Assembly: GCF_030150285.1 (NCBI RefSeq)
Contig: NZ_JASLGE010000072.1
Span: forward strand, 1-13,448
Length of the DNA stretch: 13,448 bases
Source of the DNA: Pseudomonas sp.
GTDB lineage: Bacteria > Pseudomonadota > Gammaproteobacteria > Pseudomonadales > Pseudomonadaceae
Direction: 5' to 3'
Made by a program: the position numbers and the translations under genes. The notes below the pieces were generated by a model that was not told the DNA's origin, did not search any database, and saw only the letters and a list, made by a program, of their open reading frames with translations. Within the stretch, counting starts at the first letter, position 1; every line of letters starts with the position of its first letter. Shown piece by piece: positions 12,711-13,448 of the stretch.

Positions 12711-13121
12711 TTACGGATTATTCGGCAGAACGGGTACCGGCCGCTTGTCATCATCAATCGCAACAAAACTGAACAAGCCCTGGATTGCCAATTCACGGCC
12801 GTCACAACTCATGCTTTCGACATACACCTCAACTTCAACTTTGAGGCTGGTGTTGCCGACTTTAACCACACGCCCAATCAGCTCAACAATGCAGCCGGCA
12901 GCTATTGGATGATTGAAATCGATGCGATCTGTCGAAACGGTGACCAACGGCAAGCGACAAAAACGCGTGGCCGCGATAAACGACACTTCATCCATCCAGG
13001 CCAGCGCAGTGCCACCGAACAGCGTGTTGTGATGGTTGGTCGTCGAGGGAAATACCGCCTTGGTGATACGAGTGACGGACAGTTCAGTGCGACGTTGAAT
13101 CTCTTGCTCACGGGAAAACAT
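12711..13121 (-). CDS. hotdog-fold acyl-CoA thioesterase
   Basis: A 136-aa cytoplasmic protein of the YciA/BFIT-type acyl-CoA hydrolase group, which cleaves acyl-CoA thioesters to free acid and CoA. The signature is FPSTTNHHNTLFGGTALAWMDE (24-45): Asn32 leading into the FGG turn and the central hotdog helix with probable catalytic Asp44. The segment DFNHPIAAGCIVELIGRVVKVGNTSLKVEVEV (68-99) supplies the following strands. A frame extension to a TTG at 13157 exists, but the ATG at 13121 begins a family-like N-terminus (MFSREQEIQRRTELSVTRI). The ribosome binding site is weak. It lies between rplS and xerD on the same strand. The preferred acyl chain cannot be told from sequence alone. Confidence 0.9.
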   Translation of the reverse strand: MFSREQEIQRRTELSVTRITKAVFPSTTNHHNTLFGGTALAWMDEVSFIAATRFCRLPLVTVSTDRIDFNHPIAAGCIVELIGRVVKVGNTSLKVEVEVYVESMSCDGRELAIQGLFSFVAIDDDKRPVPVLPNNP

Positions 13122-13169
13122 ATTTCTACTACCTACAACTGGACAAAGGTCTGACAAATTTCAGGCAAC

Positions 13170-13197
13170 AAAAAAGCAGCCCGAAGGCTGCTTTTTT
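13170..13197 (-). terminator. intrinsic terminator of the rplS operon
   Basis: A 12-bp stem, A6-GCAGCC (13170-13181) with GGCTGC-T6 (13186-13197), closes a 4-nt loop that reads TTCG on the minus strand. It ends 19 bp after the rplS stop codon and separates the ribosomal operon from the thioesterase gene on the same strand. Confidence 0.93.
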
Positions 13198-13216
13198 CTG
13201 CATCGGAACGCTGGAC

Positions 13217-13448
13217 TTAAGCCAGTTTTTCCTTGATGCGAGCTGCTTTACCGGACAGGTCACGCAGGTAGTACAGCTTGGCTTTACGAACGTCACCGCG
13301 ACGCTTCACAGCCATGCTGTCGATTTGCGGGCTGTAGGTCTGGAAAGTACGCTCTACGCCAACACCGTTGGAGATTTTACGAACAGTGAAAGCACTGTTC
13401 ACGCCACGGTTACGCTTGGCAATCACTACACCTTCGAAAGCTTGCAGA
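13217..13448 (-). CDS. rplS: 50S ribosomal protein L19 (C-terminal part, cut by the window edge)
   Basis: The last 77 residues of L19, which sits at the interface of the 30S and 50S ribosomal subunits. The visible protein starts [15 protein letters not shown] and continues with [20 protein letters not shown] and [30 protein letters not shown], all typical of the family. The full protein is about 116 aa, so roughly the first third lies beyond position 13448. In Pseudomonas it normally ends the rpsP-rimM-trmD-rplS operon, which fits the strong terminator just downstream. Confidence 0.98.

Overview
The window reads as chromosomal DNA of a fluorescent Pseudomonas. The grounds are very Pseudomonas-like Hom, ThrC, XerD and DsbC sequences, the gene order rplS / thioesterase / xerD / dsbC / hom / thrC / ... 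/ recJ, REP-type palindromes built on GTAGGAGC, and moderately high GC. I assign the genus from recognised sequences and synteny, not from a search.

Layout from right to left (most genes are on the minus strand). At the right edge is the 3' part of rplS (ribosomal protein L19), closed by a strong terminator. Then come a hotdog-fold acyl-CoA thioesterase, xerD (dif recombinase), dsbC (periplasmic disulfide isomerase), hom (homoserine dehydrogenase) and thrC (threonine synthase). This is a housekeeping block: chromosome dimer resolution, disulfide isomerisation, and two steps of the aspartate-to-threonine pathway. The dsbC-hom gap holds a good promoter candidate and two terminator-like hairpins with competing pairings. 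The hom-thrC gap holds an 84-bp palindromic repeat next to a hairpin that touches the thrC ribosome binding site. thrC ends in a clear terminator.

The middle part (about 2.8-7.8 kb) is the accessory region. A minus-strand pair encodes a BvgS/EvgS/RocS-like sensor and a small protein. The sensor has a signal peptide, two periplasmic Venus-flytrap (VFT) domains, one membrane span and a PAS domain, but no histidine kinase. The small protein is a single receiver domain. Facing them on the plus strand are an orphan CaiB/BaiF CoA-transferase and an orphan secreted solute-binding-type protein. The two pairs converge on a shared terminator. Together the accessory genes encode three VFT-type modules, one receiver and no recognisable kinase.

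The left part holds yaeQ and recJ (single-strand exonuclease), probably one transcription unit on the minus strand. Beyond recJ, positions 1-365 contain no convincing gene. They hold a REPIN-like pair of inverted REPs right at the recJ stop, a block that looks like a Pseudomonas intergenic repeat, and short direct repeats that may be the end of an insertion sequence.

The observation most worth following is the kinase-less sensor plus lone receiver. It is either a two-component system caught in decay or a rewired signalling pair. The hom and thrC leader structures come next.
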